From Sandaracinus amylolyticus (lineage in GTDB: Bacteria; Myxococcota_A; Polyangia; Polyangiales; Sandaracinaceae), in the NCBI RefSeq assembly GCF_000737325.1, contig NZ_CP011125.1, positions 930,001-994,000 on the forward strand: a DNA stretch of 64,000 nt. The letters are read 5' to 3'. Positions within the stretch are counted from its first letter, which is position 1. Each line of letters begins with the position of its first letter. Below, piece after piece: positions 1 through 9,656 of the stretch. The notes beneath the pieces were generated by a model that worked only from the letters and a program-made list of their open reading frames with translations, did no database searches and was not told the DNA's origin. The position numbers were made by a program, and so were the translations under genes.

Positions 1-355
1 CGATCCCGTCGGCGAGGATCTTCTGAGCGCCGTAGAGATCCGCGACGAACATGTTGAGCGCGCGGATGCGCTGCTCGAGCCCGCGCTCGACGAGCGTCCA
101 CGCGTCCGCGGTCACGATGCGCGGCACGACGTCGAAGGGGAAGATCTTCTCCGTTCCTTCTTCGTGCCCGTAGACCTGGAACGTGATCCCGAGCGTGAGC
201 ATCGACTTCTCGGCGGCGCGCTCGCGCCGCGCGATCTCCTCGACGCTCAGCTGCCCGAGCCGCTGCACGAAGGGCTCGCATCCCGGCCGCGGCACCCCGG
301 GCGCCGTGAACATCTCGTCGTGGAACCCGCCGAGATCGTAGTCCGTCACGTCCAT
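1..355 (-). CDS. Circularly permuted type 2 ATP-grasp protein (partial, N-terminal 118 residues)
   Basis: The gene runs off the left edge on the minus strand, so only its N-terminus is visible. The reading from the ATG at 355 gives an opening YDEMF-like segment, then SVEEIARRERAAEKSM, GITFQVYG, EEGTEKIFPFDVVPRI and a stretch ending ADLYGAQKIL. This is the conserved start of the DUF404/DUF407 (circularly permuted ATP-grasp) family. Such proteins are presumed ATP-dependent carboxylate-amine ligases, often encoded with alpha-E and transglutaminase-like proteins; those would lie outside this window. No convincing ribosome site precedes the ATG, so the start rests on family similarity. Substrate is unknown. 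Confidence 0.75.
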   Translation of the reverse strand, partial: MDVTDYDLGGFHDEMFTAPGVPRPGCEPFVQRLGQLSVEEIARRERAAEKSMLTLGITFQVYGHEEGTEKIFPFDVVPRIVTADAWTLVERGLEQRIRALNMFVADLYGAQKILADGI

Positions 356-433
356 GTCGAGCGCCAGGATAGACGTGCGACCACGCGCTCGGAAAGCGCG
401 AATTTCACGCGTTTCGCGCGTGTTTCGCGATCC

Positions 434-826
434 TCAGAACGTCGACGGCGCCGGGCCCGCGCTGCCGAGCACGCGATCCGCGAGCTTGTTGATCTCGTCC
501 TGCAGGATCATCGGCGCGATGAACGCGGTCACGCCGTTGAACACCGCGACCGCGTAGAGGATGACGAGCAGCGTCGACTTGTCCTCGTGCTGCATCCCGC
601 GTGATCCGTACATCTCGTGCACGACCTGCGCGTTCCGGTAGGCGACGTAGACGACCCACAGACCACACGTCAGCAGCGTGAGGATCAGATCCATCGTCGG
701 GTTCAGATCGTCGCGCCCCGAGACGCGCTTCAGCTCCTCGGTGGTCGAGTACTGCCACCACAGGTGATAGAGGCCGCACGTCACGAAGGTCAGGACGAGG
801 ACGATCCAGGGCTCGCGCTTGGTCAT
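434..826 (-). CDS. DUF4234 family small membrane protein
   Basis: This 130-residue protein has three hydrophobic segments, at about residues 6-27, 43-63 and 84-115. The WW and TCGL(Y/W) motifs in the first two helices fit the DUF4234 family of inner-membrane proteins of unknown function. The first helix follows a short basic start (MTKREPW). It is divergent from atpD, with about 180 bp between the two starts. No enzyme motif is visible. It follows the partial ATP-grasp gene's start by about 80 bp on the same strand in the order DUF4234 then ATP-grasp, so co-transcription is possible but unproven. Confidence 0.7.
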   Translation of the reverse strand: MTKREPWIVLVLTFVTCGLYHLWWQYSTTEELKRVSGRDDLNPTMDLILTLLTCGLWVVYVAYRNAQVVHEMYGSRGMQHEDKSTLLVILYAVAVFNGVTAFIAPMILQDEINKLADRVLGSAGPAPSTF

Positions 827-879
827 GGTCGTGCTCCTACCTACGCACGAGCAGCCCCGGGGCTGTCAGGCGCCCTTCG

Positions 880-2449
<1,570 letters not shown>

Positions 2450-2546
2450 CGGGAGGGGTCTTGGAAGACCCCTCCCCCCGTCCGGCAGAGCCGGCCGGGG
2501 CCCCCCACCCCAAACACCGCGCGCGGGGCCCCAGCCCCGCTTGCTC
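2450..2546. repeat. 97-bp hairpin-rich intergenic repeat, copy 1 (atpD-atpC spacer)
   Basis: The copy starts directly after the atpD stop codon. It contains three inverted repeats in order: 12-base arms GGGAGGGGTCTT / AAGACCCCTCCC around GG; CCGGC-AGA-GCCGG; and GCGGGGC-CCCA-GCCCCGC. A second copy of the same length lies downstream of atpC at 3003-3099. All three stems are conserved between copies, while the linkers differ. It ends 17 bases before the atpC start, so it is a leader for atpC as well as a trailer for atpD. Confidence 0.85.
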
Positions 2547-2563
2547 TCGCAAGGTGATGTTCG

Positions 2564-2998
2564 ATGGCTGCGAACCCTGAGCTTCTCACTCTCGAGGTGG
2601 CCACGCCGCTCGGCCTCGTGCTCCGCACCGAGGCGGAGAGCGTGGCGGCGCCCAGCGTGCACGGCGAGTTCGGCGTGTTCGCGGGCCACCTCCCGCTGCT
2701 CGCCGCGCTCAAGCCGGGCGTCGTGAAGTATCGCGTCGCCGGCAAGGATCACGTCGCGGCGGTGGGCGCGGGCTTCGTCGAGGCCGGCCCCGACAAGGTG
2801 CTCCTCCTGTGCGACCTGTTCGCGCAGCCGAAGGAGATCGACACCGCGAAGGTGCAGAGCGAGCTCGAGGCGGCAGAGAAGGAGCTCGCGGGCTACGGCG
2901 AGCTCTACGAAGGTCCGCGCTACGAGGAGCTGCAGCGCCAGATCGACTGGTGCCTCGCGCGCCTCCAGGCGAAGGCCGACAACGGCTCGCACCCGTGA
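2564..2998 (+). CDS. atpC: F1F0 ATP synthase subunit epsilon
   Basis: This 144-residue protein is the epsilon subunit of the F1 central stalk, which couples rotation and inhibits ATP hydrolysis. The N-terminal beta-sandwich is recognisable (LTLEVATPLG, then GEFGVFAGHLPLLAALKPG). The C-terminal helical hairpin contains TAKVQSELEAAEKELAG. The C-terminal helix continues to about residue 138, somewhat longer than the minimal form. An AAGGTGAT ribosome site precedes the ATG. It is the second gene of an atpDC unit, but the spacer from atpD holds a repeat element that could alter mRNA folding or processing. Confidence 0.95.
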   Translation: MAANPELLTLEVATPLGLVLRTEAESVAAPSVHGEFGVFAGHLPLLAALKPGVVKYRVAGKDHVAAVGAGFVEAGPDKVLLLCDLFAQPKEIDTAKVQSELEAAEKELAGYGELYEGPRYEELQRQIDWCLARLQAKADNGSHP

Positions 2999-3002
2999 TT
3001 CG

Positions 3003-3099
3003 CGGGAGGGGTCTTGGAAGACCCCTCCCCCCGACCGGCAAAGCCGGATCGGTCCCCCCTCCCCGAACGCTGCGCGCGGGGCCCCAGCCCCGCTTGCTC
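3003..3099. repeat. 97-bp hairpin-rich intergenic repeat, copy 2 (downstream of atpC)
   Basis: This copy begins 5 bases after the atpC stop and matches copy 1 (2450-2546) over the full length with roughly ten substitutions, all in the linkers or loops. The three stem-loops are intact: GGGAGGGGTCTT / AAGACCCCTCCC, CCGGC-AAA-GCCGG and GCGGGGC-CCCA-GCCCCGC. The position fits a transcription terminator or mRNA 3'-end element. The identical copy inside the operon makes a simple strong terminator less likely. Confidence 0.85.
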
Positions 3100-3239
3100 G
3101 TGCGCGGCGCTGGTGGAGCGCGGCGAAGAGAATCCGAAACGAGCCCCGTCGCGCAACAGCGTGGCGGGGCTCGTGACGTTCCGTCGCGTGTCCGCGATCG
3201 CGGCGTCCTCGAGGCACTCGCCTTGCGAGCTGCCCGCGC

Positions 3240-4169
3240 ATGCGAGGCCTCTCGCGTGCGCTCCTCGTCGTCGCGACGCTGCTCACGAGCGCGCCCGCCG
3301 CGGCGCAGGATCTCGGTCATCGATTGATCGGGACGCAGGGCCTCCACGCGGGACGCCTTCGCGAGCCAGGGCTCTACGTCGCAGACCAGCTCGGCTACTA
3401 CCACGCGGACACGCTGCGCGATCGCGAGGGCGCGGTCGTGCCGATCGAAGATCTGCGCGTGGACGCGCTCGCGAACGCGCTCGGCCTCTCGCTCGTCGTC
3501 GAGCTCCCCGACGAGCTGACGCACGTCGCGATCACGGCGGCGGTCCCGCTCGCTCGCGCGTCGCTCTCGGCGGACGTGCCCGAGGCGAGCCTCGACAACG
3601 CGGGCCTCGGTGACGTGTACGTGCAGCCGCTCTCGCTCGGATGGCGACTGCCGCACGTCGACGTCGTCACCGGGTATGCGCTGTACCTGCCGACCGGGCT
3701 CTTCCGCCTCGGCGAGGGCGGCATCAGCAGCGGGCACATCACGCACGAGCTCTCGCTCGGCACGACGATCTTCGCGGACGACGAGCGTCGCTACTTCGCG
3801 AGCGCGATGGCGAGCTACGACCTCCACCAGACGAAGAACGCCATCGACATCCGTCGCGGTGACACGCTCACGATCCAGGGCGGCATCGGCGCGACGCTCT
3901 TCGAGCTGGTCGACGTCGGCGTCGTCGGTGCCGCGCTCTGGCAGACGCGCGACGACGAGGGCGCCGACGTGCCGCTCGTGCTGCAGGGCGCGCGTGATCG
4001 CGTGCTCGCGCTCGGCGGAGAGATCAGCGTCGCGCTGCCGTCGATCCCAGGGCGCATCGGCGCGCGTTACGTCCACGAGCTCGACGTGAGGTCGCGCACC
4101 GAGGGTCAGGTGCTCGCGTTCCAGCTCGCGCTCGTCGCGTGGCGTCCAGAGCCGCGATCATCGCGGTGA
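3240..4169 (+). CDS. Outer-membrane channel-like protein (Phenol_MetA_deg/SphA-like)
   Basis: This 309-residue protein has a clear signal peptide (MRGLSRALLVVATLL, cleavage near APAAAQ). The rest alternates short hydrophobic and polar stretches, as in a small outer-membrane beta-barrel. Segments such as LYLPTGLFRLGEGG, AMASYDLHQTK and the closing ALVAWRPE resemble the putative MetA-pathway/transporter family PF13557. The likely location is the outer membrane. Substrate cannot be judged. It stands alone about 240 bp after atpC, beyond the second repeat copy. The family assignment is from pattern memory and is moderate. Confidence 0.55.
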   Translation: MRGLSRALLVVATLLTSAPAAAQDLGHRLIGTQGLHAGRLREPGLYVADQLGYYHADTLRDREGAVVPIEDLRVDALANALGLSLVVELPDELTHVAITAAVPLARASLSADVPEASLDNAGLGDVYVQPLSLGWRLPHVDVVTGYALYLPTGLFRLGEGGISSGHITHELSLGTTIFADDERRYFASAMASYDLHQTKNAIDIRRGDTLTIQGGIGATLFELVDVGVVGAALWQTRDDEGADVPLVLQGARDRVLALGGEISVALPSIPGRIGARYVHELDVRSRTEGQVLAFQLALVAWRPEPRSSR

Positions 4170-4277
4170 TCGCGCAGCGCGTCCGCGCGGCGTGCTCCCT
4201 CGCCGGCGAGCTTGGGACGCGAGATCGCGTCCGTACGTGAGCCTTGCTCCGGCACCCGGGGCGACAGGGGGACACAC

Positions 4278-4568
4278 GTGGAGCGACGAACCTACGAACG
4301 GATGACGCAGGAGATCCGCGCGATCCACCGCGCGCTCACGGGCGAGGAGCTTCGCATCGACGAGGCCGCGCCCTCCGAGCGCGACGCGCCCTCCGAGGGC
4401 GAGCTCGCCGCGCGCTTCGCGGAGCTCGCGATCGCCGCGCGATCGATCCCGAGCATCGCGTTCGAGCTCTGGGCGCTCGGCCTCGACGAAGAGCATGCGC
4501 GCGCGACGCCGCGCCGAGCAGAGCGCGCGCTCGCGGATGCGTCGGCGCGCGCCGACGCGGAGGAGTAG
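4278..4568 (+). CDS. Small acidic helical protein of unknown function
   Basis: I do not recognise this 96-residue protein. The frame is open from 4212, but the GTG at 4278 is preceded by a GGGGGA ribosome-site-like run at 4267-4272 and is the likelier start. An internal ATG at 4302 is an alternative. The product is charged and predicted mostly helical (ERMTQEIRAIHRAL; LAARFAELAIAARSIPS). No signal peptide or membrane segment is visible. It precedes the Arg/Glu-repeat protein by 60 bp on the same strand, and both have G-rich ribosome sites, so they may be expressed together. Confidence 0.5.
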   Translation: MERRTYERMTQEIRAIHRALTGEELRIDEAAPSERDAPSEGELAARFAELAIAARSIPSIAFELWALGLDEEHARATPRRAERALADASARADAEE

Positions 4569-4628
4569 CCCGCCCGACGATCTCACTCGGAAGTGGACTC
4601 GATCTTTTCGTTACAGGGGGAAGAAGCG

Positions 4629-5912
4629 ATGACGACCGACAACGTGACCGAGCAGGAGCTGTCCCGTCTCAGCCAGATGATCGCGATGACGCAGCAGGCG
4701 ATGGGACGCCGCCCGGCGATGACGGCGCCGATGATGATGGGCGGGCTCGCCGGCGGCGGCGCCCAGTGGTGGCAGCAGCAGCAGCACGAGGGAGCGTTCC
4801 AGCTCGGCGATCGCGTCGCGGAGCGCGTGCACGAGCGGATCCGCGAGGGCCTGCACACGCGGCTCTCGGAGGCGATCCACGAGCGCCTGCGGGAGCGGCT
4901 CCGCGAGCGCATCCGCGAGGGCGTGCGCGCGGCGATCGCGTCGGGCGCGATCACGAGCGGCATGGCCGCGCACCGCATCGTCGAGATGGTGCGCGATCGC
5001 ATCGAGCAGTCGCTGCGCGACGACATCCGCGAGGAGCTCCGCGATCGCCTCGCGGAGGGCCTGCGCGAGCGCGTCGTGTACGCGATCCAGAGCCAGCTCG
5101 GCGAGGGCGGATACGTGATCGCCGAGCGCGTCGCGCAGGATCTCCGCGAGCGTCTGCGCGAGCGCGTGGTGCAGGAGCGTCTCGTCCCCGCGATCCGCGA
5201 GCGCATGCTCGAGGGCGTCGAGACGCGCATCGTCGACGGGATGCGCATCGCGCTGATGCAGAGCGAGGGCGCGTGGGGTGGCCCCGAGATGCTGCAGTCG
5301 CGCATCGCCGACGCGATCCACGAGCGCATCGCGCAGGGCATGCGGGAGCGCATCGAGGACGCACTGCGCACGCGCCTCGCGTCCACGCTGCGCGAGCGCG
5401 TCCAGGAGTCGGTCCGCAGCGCGATGACGATGACGAGCGCGCCGCAGCAGCTCGGCTACGCGCCGCAGCACGTCGGCTACGCGCCGCAGCACGTCGGCTA
5501 TTCGCCGCAGCACGCGGGCTATGCGCCGCAGCAGATGAGCTTCGGCGCCCCCGGGAACGCGCAGATGGGCTTCGGGCCGACGTCGATGGGCAGCGGGTTC
5601 GCCGAGCGCATCGGCGAGCGCCTGCGCGAGCGCTTCGGTGACGAGATCGCGGAGCGCATCGCGGATCGCGCGCGCGAGCGCGTGATGGACGGCCTGCGCG
5701 AGCGGCTCGCGGAGACGATCCGCACCTGCATGCAGCAGGGCGAGATGGATCCCGAGCGCCTCGCGGACGTCGTGCGCGAGCGCGTCGGCGAGGTCGCGCG
5801 CGAGCGCGTCGCGATGGCGATCCGCGAGCGGCTCCGCGACGATCTCCGCGAGCGCGTCACCGAGACGGTGCGGAGCATGGCGCAGGAGCGCACGAGCTCG
5901 CAGCTCTCCTGA
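4629..5912 (+). CDS. Arg/Glu-rich amphipathic helical repeat protein, function unknown
   Basis: This 427-residue protein is not assignable to a family. An N-terminal segment rich in Met, Gly and Gln (to about residue 55) is followed by about 200 residues of repeated RERLRERI-like units. A Gln/Tyr-rich linker with five tandem 7-residue repeats lies at residues 271-305, and another roughly 105 residues of Arg/Glu units close the protein. The repeat phase (hydrophobic, charged, charged, hydrophobic) suggests long amphipathic helices without a strict heptad. There is no signal peptide. The ATG at 4629 has a GGGGGA ribosome site; an ATG at 4593 is less likely. Codon use looks like that of its neighbours. 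Confidence 0.75.
   Translation: MTTDNVTEQELSRLSQMIAMTQQAMGRRPAMTAPMMMGGLAGGGAQWWQQQQHEGAFQLGDRVAERVHERIREGLHTRLSEAIHERLRERLRERIREGVRAAIASGAITSGMAAHRIVEMVRDRIEQSLRDDIREELRDRLAEGLRERVVYAIQSQLGEGGYVIAERVAQDLRERLRERVVQERLVPAIRERMLEGVETRIVDGMRIALMQSEGAWGGPEMLQSRIADAIHERIAQGMRERIEDALRTRLASTLRERVQESVRSAMTMTSAPQQLGYAPQHVGYAPQHVGYSPQHAGYAPQQMSFGAPGNAQMGFGPTSMGSGFAERIGERLRERFGDEIAERIADRARERVMDGLRERLAETIRTCMQQGEMDPERLADVVRERVGEVARERVAMAIRERLRDDLRERVTETVRSMAQERTSSQLS
5439..5543 (+). repeat. Five tandem 21-bp units encoding (A/S)PQ(Q/H)xGY repeats
   Basis: Four well-matched 21-bp units (5439-5459, 5460-5480, 5481-5501, 5502-5522) and a diverged fifth (5523-5543) lie inside the Arg/Glu-repeat gene. Each keeps the core CGCCGCAGCA and encodes seven residues. 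They form the Gln/Tyr linker between the two helical halves. Unit number may vary between strains. Confidence 0.85.
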
Positions 5913-5932
5913 GCGCGCACGCGTCGACCGAG

Positions 5933-5972
5933 CGACGGCAGCCCACCCGGAGGACGAGGTGGGCTGCCGTCG
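5933..5972. terminator. Bidirectional hairpin terminator between convergent genes
   Basis: A perfect stem has arms CGACGGCAGCCCACC (5933-5947) and GGTGGGCTGCCGTCG (5958-5972) around a 10-base loop. It lies between the Arg/Glu-repeat gene (+, ends 5912) and the debranching enzyme gene (-, ends 5988). No T tract is present, as expected in such GC-rich DNA. Confidence 0.8.
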
Positions 5973-5987
5973 TCGTCGTTCCGACGA

Positions 5988-8105
5988 TCACTCTGCGGCC
6001 GCGACGGTGCCGACGCCTCTGCGCTCGTTCACCGCCGCGAGGACGCGTATCGCCTCCGCCACGCTCCACGCCTGCGCGCAGCATCCGCGCGGCGTGTACG
6101 GCGGCTCCGCGTCGAAGATCTCGCTGATGCTCCCGATGCACGCGGTCGCGAGGTGCTGCCCGAGGCTGATCGCCGTCGGTCGGATCTCCTCGATGCGATC
6201 GGGATGCACCTTGCTCCATGCGTCGAAGTACGGGCCGATCAGCCACGGCCAGATCGTGCCCTGGTGATAGGCGAGGTCGCGCGCGCGCAGATCGCCGAAG
6301 TACTGCGGCTGGTAGTCGGGGTGCGAGGGCGCGAGCGAGCGCAGCCCGTACGGCGTGAGCAGCTGCGTGCGCACGACGTCGACGACCTGCTCCCAGCGCG
6401 ACGGATCGAGCACCGCGTGCGGGAGCGAGATCGAGAAGATCTGGTTCGGCCGGATCGCGTCGTCCGTCCCGTCCTCACCGTCGATCACGTCGAACAGGCA
6501 GCCGAGGCGCTCGTTCCAGAAGCGCGCGTTGAACGATTCGCGCGCGCGATCCGCGAGCCCGCGATAACGCTGCGCCGCGTCTTCGTCGCGCAGCTCGCTC
6601 CGCGCCCACTCCGCCATCAGGCAGAGCGCGTTGTACCAGAGCGCGTTGATCTCGACGGCCTTGCCCCGGCGCGGCGTGACGACGAGATCACCGACCTTCG
6701 CGTCCATCCACGTCAGCTGGTATCCGGCCGCGCCCTGCGCGAGCAGCCCGTCCTTCGGGTCGACGTGGATGCCGAAGCGCGTGCCCTCGACGTGACGATC
6801 CACGATGCTCGCGAGCAGCGGGAGCAAGCGGCGCAGCGTGTCGCGATCGCCGCTCGCGTCGACGTACCGGCGCGTCGCGTGGAAGAACCAGAGCGTCGCG
6901 TCCGCGGTGTGATAGAGGCCCTCGCCCTTTCCCTCCGGGAACATGTTGGGGATGAGCCCGTCCTTCGCGTACTTCGCGAACGTGCGGAGGATGTAGCCGG
7001 CCTCCGGCACGCGACCGGTCGTGATCGTCAGCCCTTCGAGGCTGATCATCGTGTCGCGGCCCCAGTCCGTGAACCAGTGATAGCCCGCGAGGATCGTGCG
7101 CTCCTCGTCGCCGAACGCGTGCGCGAGCGCCGCGTCCTCGAGGCGGCCCGCAGGATGGATGATGAACTGATCGGCGGCGACCACGAGCTCCGAGCCGGTG
7201 CTCGTGTGCAGGCCCGGATGCGCGATCGCGACGAGCCGCTCGCGCCGCGCGCGCTCCGCGCCGAGCGCGAGCTCCGGCGTCAGCGCGCCGATCGTTCGCC
7301 AGTCCTCGACCGACGCGACGAGCGCGACCGACGCGCCCGGCGCGATCGCCGCGCGGAACCTCCCGGGGCTGTAGAGATCGCCCGACGCGTCGTAGCCGCG
7401 CGACTGCTCGACGAGGTAGCGCACGTTGCGGATGCGGCGCTCTTCGATCTCGAAGCGCGAGGTCGCGCCCACGATCTTCATCCGCAGCGGCGGCAAGCCC
7501 ACGTCGACCAGGTCCTCCACCTCGTAGCGACCGCCGAGCGCGCGCAGCGCGTACTCGCCTTCGATGGGCCCCGCGAGCGTGCCCTCGTGAGGGCGGAAGT
7601 GGAGCCACGGATCGAGCTGCAGCTCGAGGTGCCCCGAGCCGTTCAGGCGCGTGTAGATGACGTAGACCGTGTTCTGCCGGTGCGGCATCACGATGCGCTT
7701 CTCGATCACGTGCCCCGCGTGCTCGTACGTCCACACCGGGATCCCGAGCTCGAGCCGGAACTCGCGCAGCGTTGCGAGCGGCGCGTGCGTCGCGTCGGGG
7801 TCGGGCTGCTCCGAGAGGCGCGCCGCCCCGTGCTCTCCGACGACGAGCTCGCGGAGGTTGTTGAGCATCATCGTGCGGCCGCGCGGCGCGGGCAGCGCGG
7901 CCACGAGGTAGCCGTGGAAGCGGCGCGTGACGAGGCCCGTCATCGTGCCGCACGCGTACCCGCCGAGACCGTTGGTGACGAGCCACTCGGGCGCGCCCTC
8001 GGTCGCGGTGCGCACGTCGGGGTTCACGGTGGTCGACTGGATCCCCTCGGCGGGCGGCGGTGCGCCGATGCCGACCCATCGCAGCGTGGTGGCGGTGCCG
8101 GGCAT
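5988..8105 (-). CDS. Glycogen debranching enzyme (amylo-alpha-1,6-glucosidase, GDE family)
   Basis: This 705-residue enzyme is predicted to cleave alpha-1,6 branches of glycogen or limit dextrin in the cytoplasm. The N-terminal GDE_N domain opens with WLVTNGLGGYACGTMTG and RRFHGYLVAALPAP. The C-terminal (alpha/alpha)6 catalytic domain shows WFTDWGRDTMISLEGL, ATLWFFHATRRY, EINALWYNAL and AYHQGTIWPWLIGPY, all typical of GH133-like bacterial debranching enzymes. The frame extends to 8165, but the ATG at 8105 has an AGGAGA ribosome site and starts the usual N-terminus. It is divergent from an Lrp/AsnC regulator, with a large inverted repeat between them, which suggests shared control. A GH13 amylase and a trehalose-synthase-like enzyme elsewhere in the window point to alpha-glucan use. 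Confidence 0.92.
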   Translation of the reverse strand: MPGTATTLRWVGIGAPPPAEGIQSTTVNPDVRTATEGAPEWLVTNGLGGYACGTMTGLVTRRFHGYLVAALPAPRGRTMMLNNLRELVVGEHGAARLSEQPDPDATHAPLATLREFRLELGIPVWTYEHAGHVIEKRIVMPHRQNTVYVIYTRLNGSGHLELQLDPWLHFRPHEGTLAGPIEGEYALRALGGRYEVEDLVDVGLPPLRMKIVGATSRFEIEERRIRNVRYLVEQSRGYDASGDLYSPGRFRAAIAPGASVALVASVEDWRTIGALTPELALGAERARRERLVAIAHPGLHTSTGSELVVAADQFIIHPAGRLEDAALAHAFGDEERTILAGYHWFTDWGRDTMISLEGLTITTGRVPEAGYILRTFAKYAKDGLIPNMFPEGKGEGLYHTADATLWFFHATRRYVDASGDRDTLRRLLPLLASIVDRHVEGTRFGIHVDPKDGLLAQGAAGYQLTWMDAKVGDLVVTPRRGKAVEINALWYNALCLMAEWARSELRDEDAAQRYRGLADRARESFNARFWNERLGCLFDVIDGEDGTDDAIRPNQIFSISLPHAVLDPSRWEQVVDVVRTQLLTPYGLRSLAPSHPDYQPQYFGDLRARDLAYHQGTIWPWLIGPYFDAWSKVHPDRIEEIRPTAISLGQHLATACIGSISEIFDAEPPYTPRGCCAQAWSVAEAIRVLAAVNERRGVGTVAAAE

Positions 8106-8253
8106 TCTCGATGTCTCCTGCTGCGGCGCATCGCAATCGGCGTGCTGAAGGCGGGGTTCGCACATCCGCCGACTCGACCGGTGCGCGTGGGATCGAAGGG
8201 GCCTGGGACCGGCGTGCGGGTGCGACGCGTCGCCCCGGCCGATTCCTGCGCGT

Positions 8254-8290
8254 GGCAGCTCTCGTAGCCGATTCGGCTACCAGAGCTGCC
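8254..8290. promoter_or_regulatory. 37-bp near-perfect inverted repeat (candidate Lrp/AsnC operator)
   Basis: The repeat is centred on T at 8272. All symmetric base pairs from 8271/8273 out to 8254/8290 match except one (C/C at 8263/8281), giving 17 of 18 pairs. The arms are GGCAGCTCT-c-GTAGCCGA and its complement. It lies between the divergent starts of the debranching enzyme (8105) and the Lrp/AsnC gene (8328). This is the usual place for an autoregulatory operator. The identity of the binding protein is inferred. Confidence 0.65.
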
Positions 8291-8327
8291 GTTGACGGAC
8301 GAATCGTCTGCGCTAGAAGCAGCTCGC

Positions 8328-8831
8328 ATGCGAGATCCGCTGGACGACATCGATCGCGCGATCCTCGACGCGCTTCAGCGCGACGCGCGGACCAGCATCG
8401 CCGCGCTCGCCGACGCGGTGGGCCTCACCACGACCCCACTCCGGGCGCGGCTCGACAAGCTCGAGCAGACCGGAGTCTTGCGCGGCTACCACGCCGACGT
8501 GGATCCCGCGCAGGTCGACCGCGCGGTCATGGCGTTCGTGCACGTCACGCTCAAGGACCACGCCCTCGAGAGCCATCGCCGCTTCGTGAAGGCGACCACC
8601 GCGATGTCCGAGGTGCTCGAGGTGCATCACATCGCGGGTGACGAGGACTTCCTCCTCAAGGTCGTCGTCGAGAGCGTGCGCGCGTTCGAGTCGTTCCTGC
8701 TCGATCGGCTCACGCCGATCGCGGTGATCGGCCGGGTGAAGACGACGTTCGTGCTCTCGTCGGCGAAGCACCGCGGCCCCGTTCCCCTGCGCGACGAGGC
8801 GCCGGTGCGCGCGAAGAGGAGCACGCGATGA
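8328..8831 (+). CDS. Lrp/AsnC family transcriptional regulator
   Basis: This 167-residue DNA-binding protein has an N-terminal winged helix-turn-helix beginning LDDIDRAILDALQRDARTSIAALADAVGL and a C-terminal RAM (ligand-binding) domain with VMAFVHVTL and VHHIAGDEDFLLKVVVES. The HHIAGDEDFLLKV motif is characteristic. The ATG at 8328 puts DDIDRAIL close to the N-terminus, as usual; a TTG at 8292 in the same frame is an alternative that would abut the inverted repeat. The gene overlaps marC by 4 bases (ATGA), so the two are translationally coupled. Effectors are probably amino acids by family; no target is evident besides its own upstream region. Confidence 0.92.
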   Translation: MRDPLDDIDRAILDALQRDARTSIAALADAVGLTTTPLRARLDKLEQTGVLRGYHADVDPAQVDRAVMAFVHVTLKDHALESHRRFVKATTAMSEVLEVHHIAGDEDFLLKVVVESVRAFESFLLDRLTPIAVIGRVKTTFVLSSAKHRGPVPLRDEAPVRAKRSTR

Positions 8832-9448
8832 GCGCCGCGGCCTTCGGCGCGCTCTGCGTCTCGTCGCTCTTCACCGTGATCGATCCGATCGGGGTCGCGC
8901 CGGTGTTCGCGTCGATGACGGCGCGCAACGACGCGCGGGCGCGTCGTCGCGTGGCGCTCCGCGCGTGCCTCGCCGCGCTCGCGGTGCTCGCGGTGTTCGC
9001 GACGAGCGGCTCCGCGCTGCTGCGCCTCTTCGGCGTGACGATCGAGGCGTTCCGCATCGGCGGCGGCATTCTCTTCGTCCTGCTCGGGCTCTCGATGTTG
9101 CGCGGCGGCGATCACGCGAGCACCGGCGAGAGCGCGCCCGAAGATCCCTCGATCGTGCCGCTCGGGATCCCGCTGATCGGCGGCCCCGGCGCGATGACGA
9201 CGGTGATGGTGCTCGTCGGTCAGGCGGAGAGCGTCGTGCACGTCGCCGCGCTCGCGGCCGCGCTCGTCGTGGTGCTCGCGCTGACGTGGGTGGTGCTCGC
9301 GGCCGCGCCGGCGCTGCTCGCGCGCTTCGGCGCGACGGGCACCGCGCTCACGACGCGCATCATGGGCCTGGTGGTGCTCGTGATCGGCGTGCAGTTCGTG
9401 ATCGACGGCGTGGTGCCGATCGCGCGCGCGATCGTCGCGCCGGCCTGA
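8828..9448 (+). CDS. MarC family integral membrane protein
   Basis: This 206-residue protein has about six transmembrane segments and the family motifs FTVIDPIGVAPVFASMT near the start, FRIGGGILFVLLGLSML in the middle, and PLGIPLIGGPGAMTTVM. The family (UPF0056/MarC) is of uncertain function; its historical link to multiple antibiotic resistance was not supported. The ATG overlaps the Lrp/AsnC stop codon in an ATGA, so the regulator and MarC form a coupled pair. This hints at an amino-acid-related transport role, which is inference only. Confidence 0.9.
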   Translation: MSAAAFGALCVSSLFTVIDPIGVAPVFASMTARNDARARRRVALRACLAALAVLAVFATSGSALLRLFGVTIEAFRIGGGILFVLLGLSMLRGGDHASTGESAPEDPSIVPLGIPLIGGPGAMTTVMVLVGQAESVVHVAALAAALVVVLALTWVVLAAAPALLARFGATGTALTTRIMGLVVLVIGVQFVIDGVVPIARAIVAPA

Positions 9449-9656
9449 GCGCGTGGCGCATGGCCTCGCGGTGCGTCGTCGCGCGCCGCGGAGGTGGCAA
9501 GGACGTCGCGTGGCGCCTCGGCGCACGAGCGTCCGCGCGCAGCTCGGGACGGCGTCGACACACTCCGCGATCACCGCGGTTTCACGGGACATCACGCGAT
9601 CGATCCACTCACGAATGATGGTTGGAGACGGCCGCGTCGCGTCCATTCACCCGGGC

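Noticed and set aside
852-865. Perfect 14-bp palindrome CAGCCCCGGGGCTG upstream of atpD
   Set aside because: Noted but short palindromes of C and G are common in this GC-rich DNA, and there is no loop for a hairpin. No regulatory claim is made.
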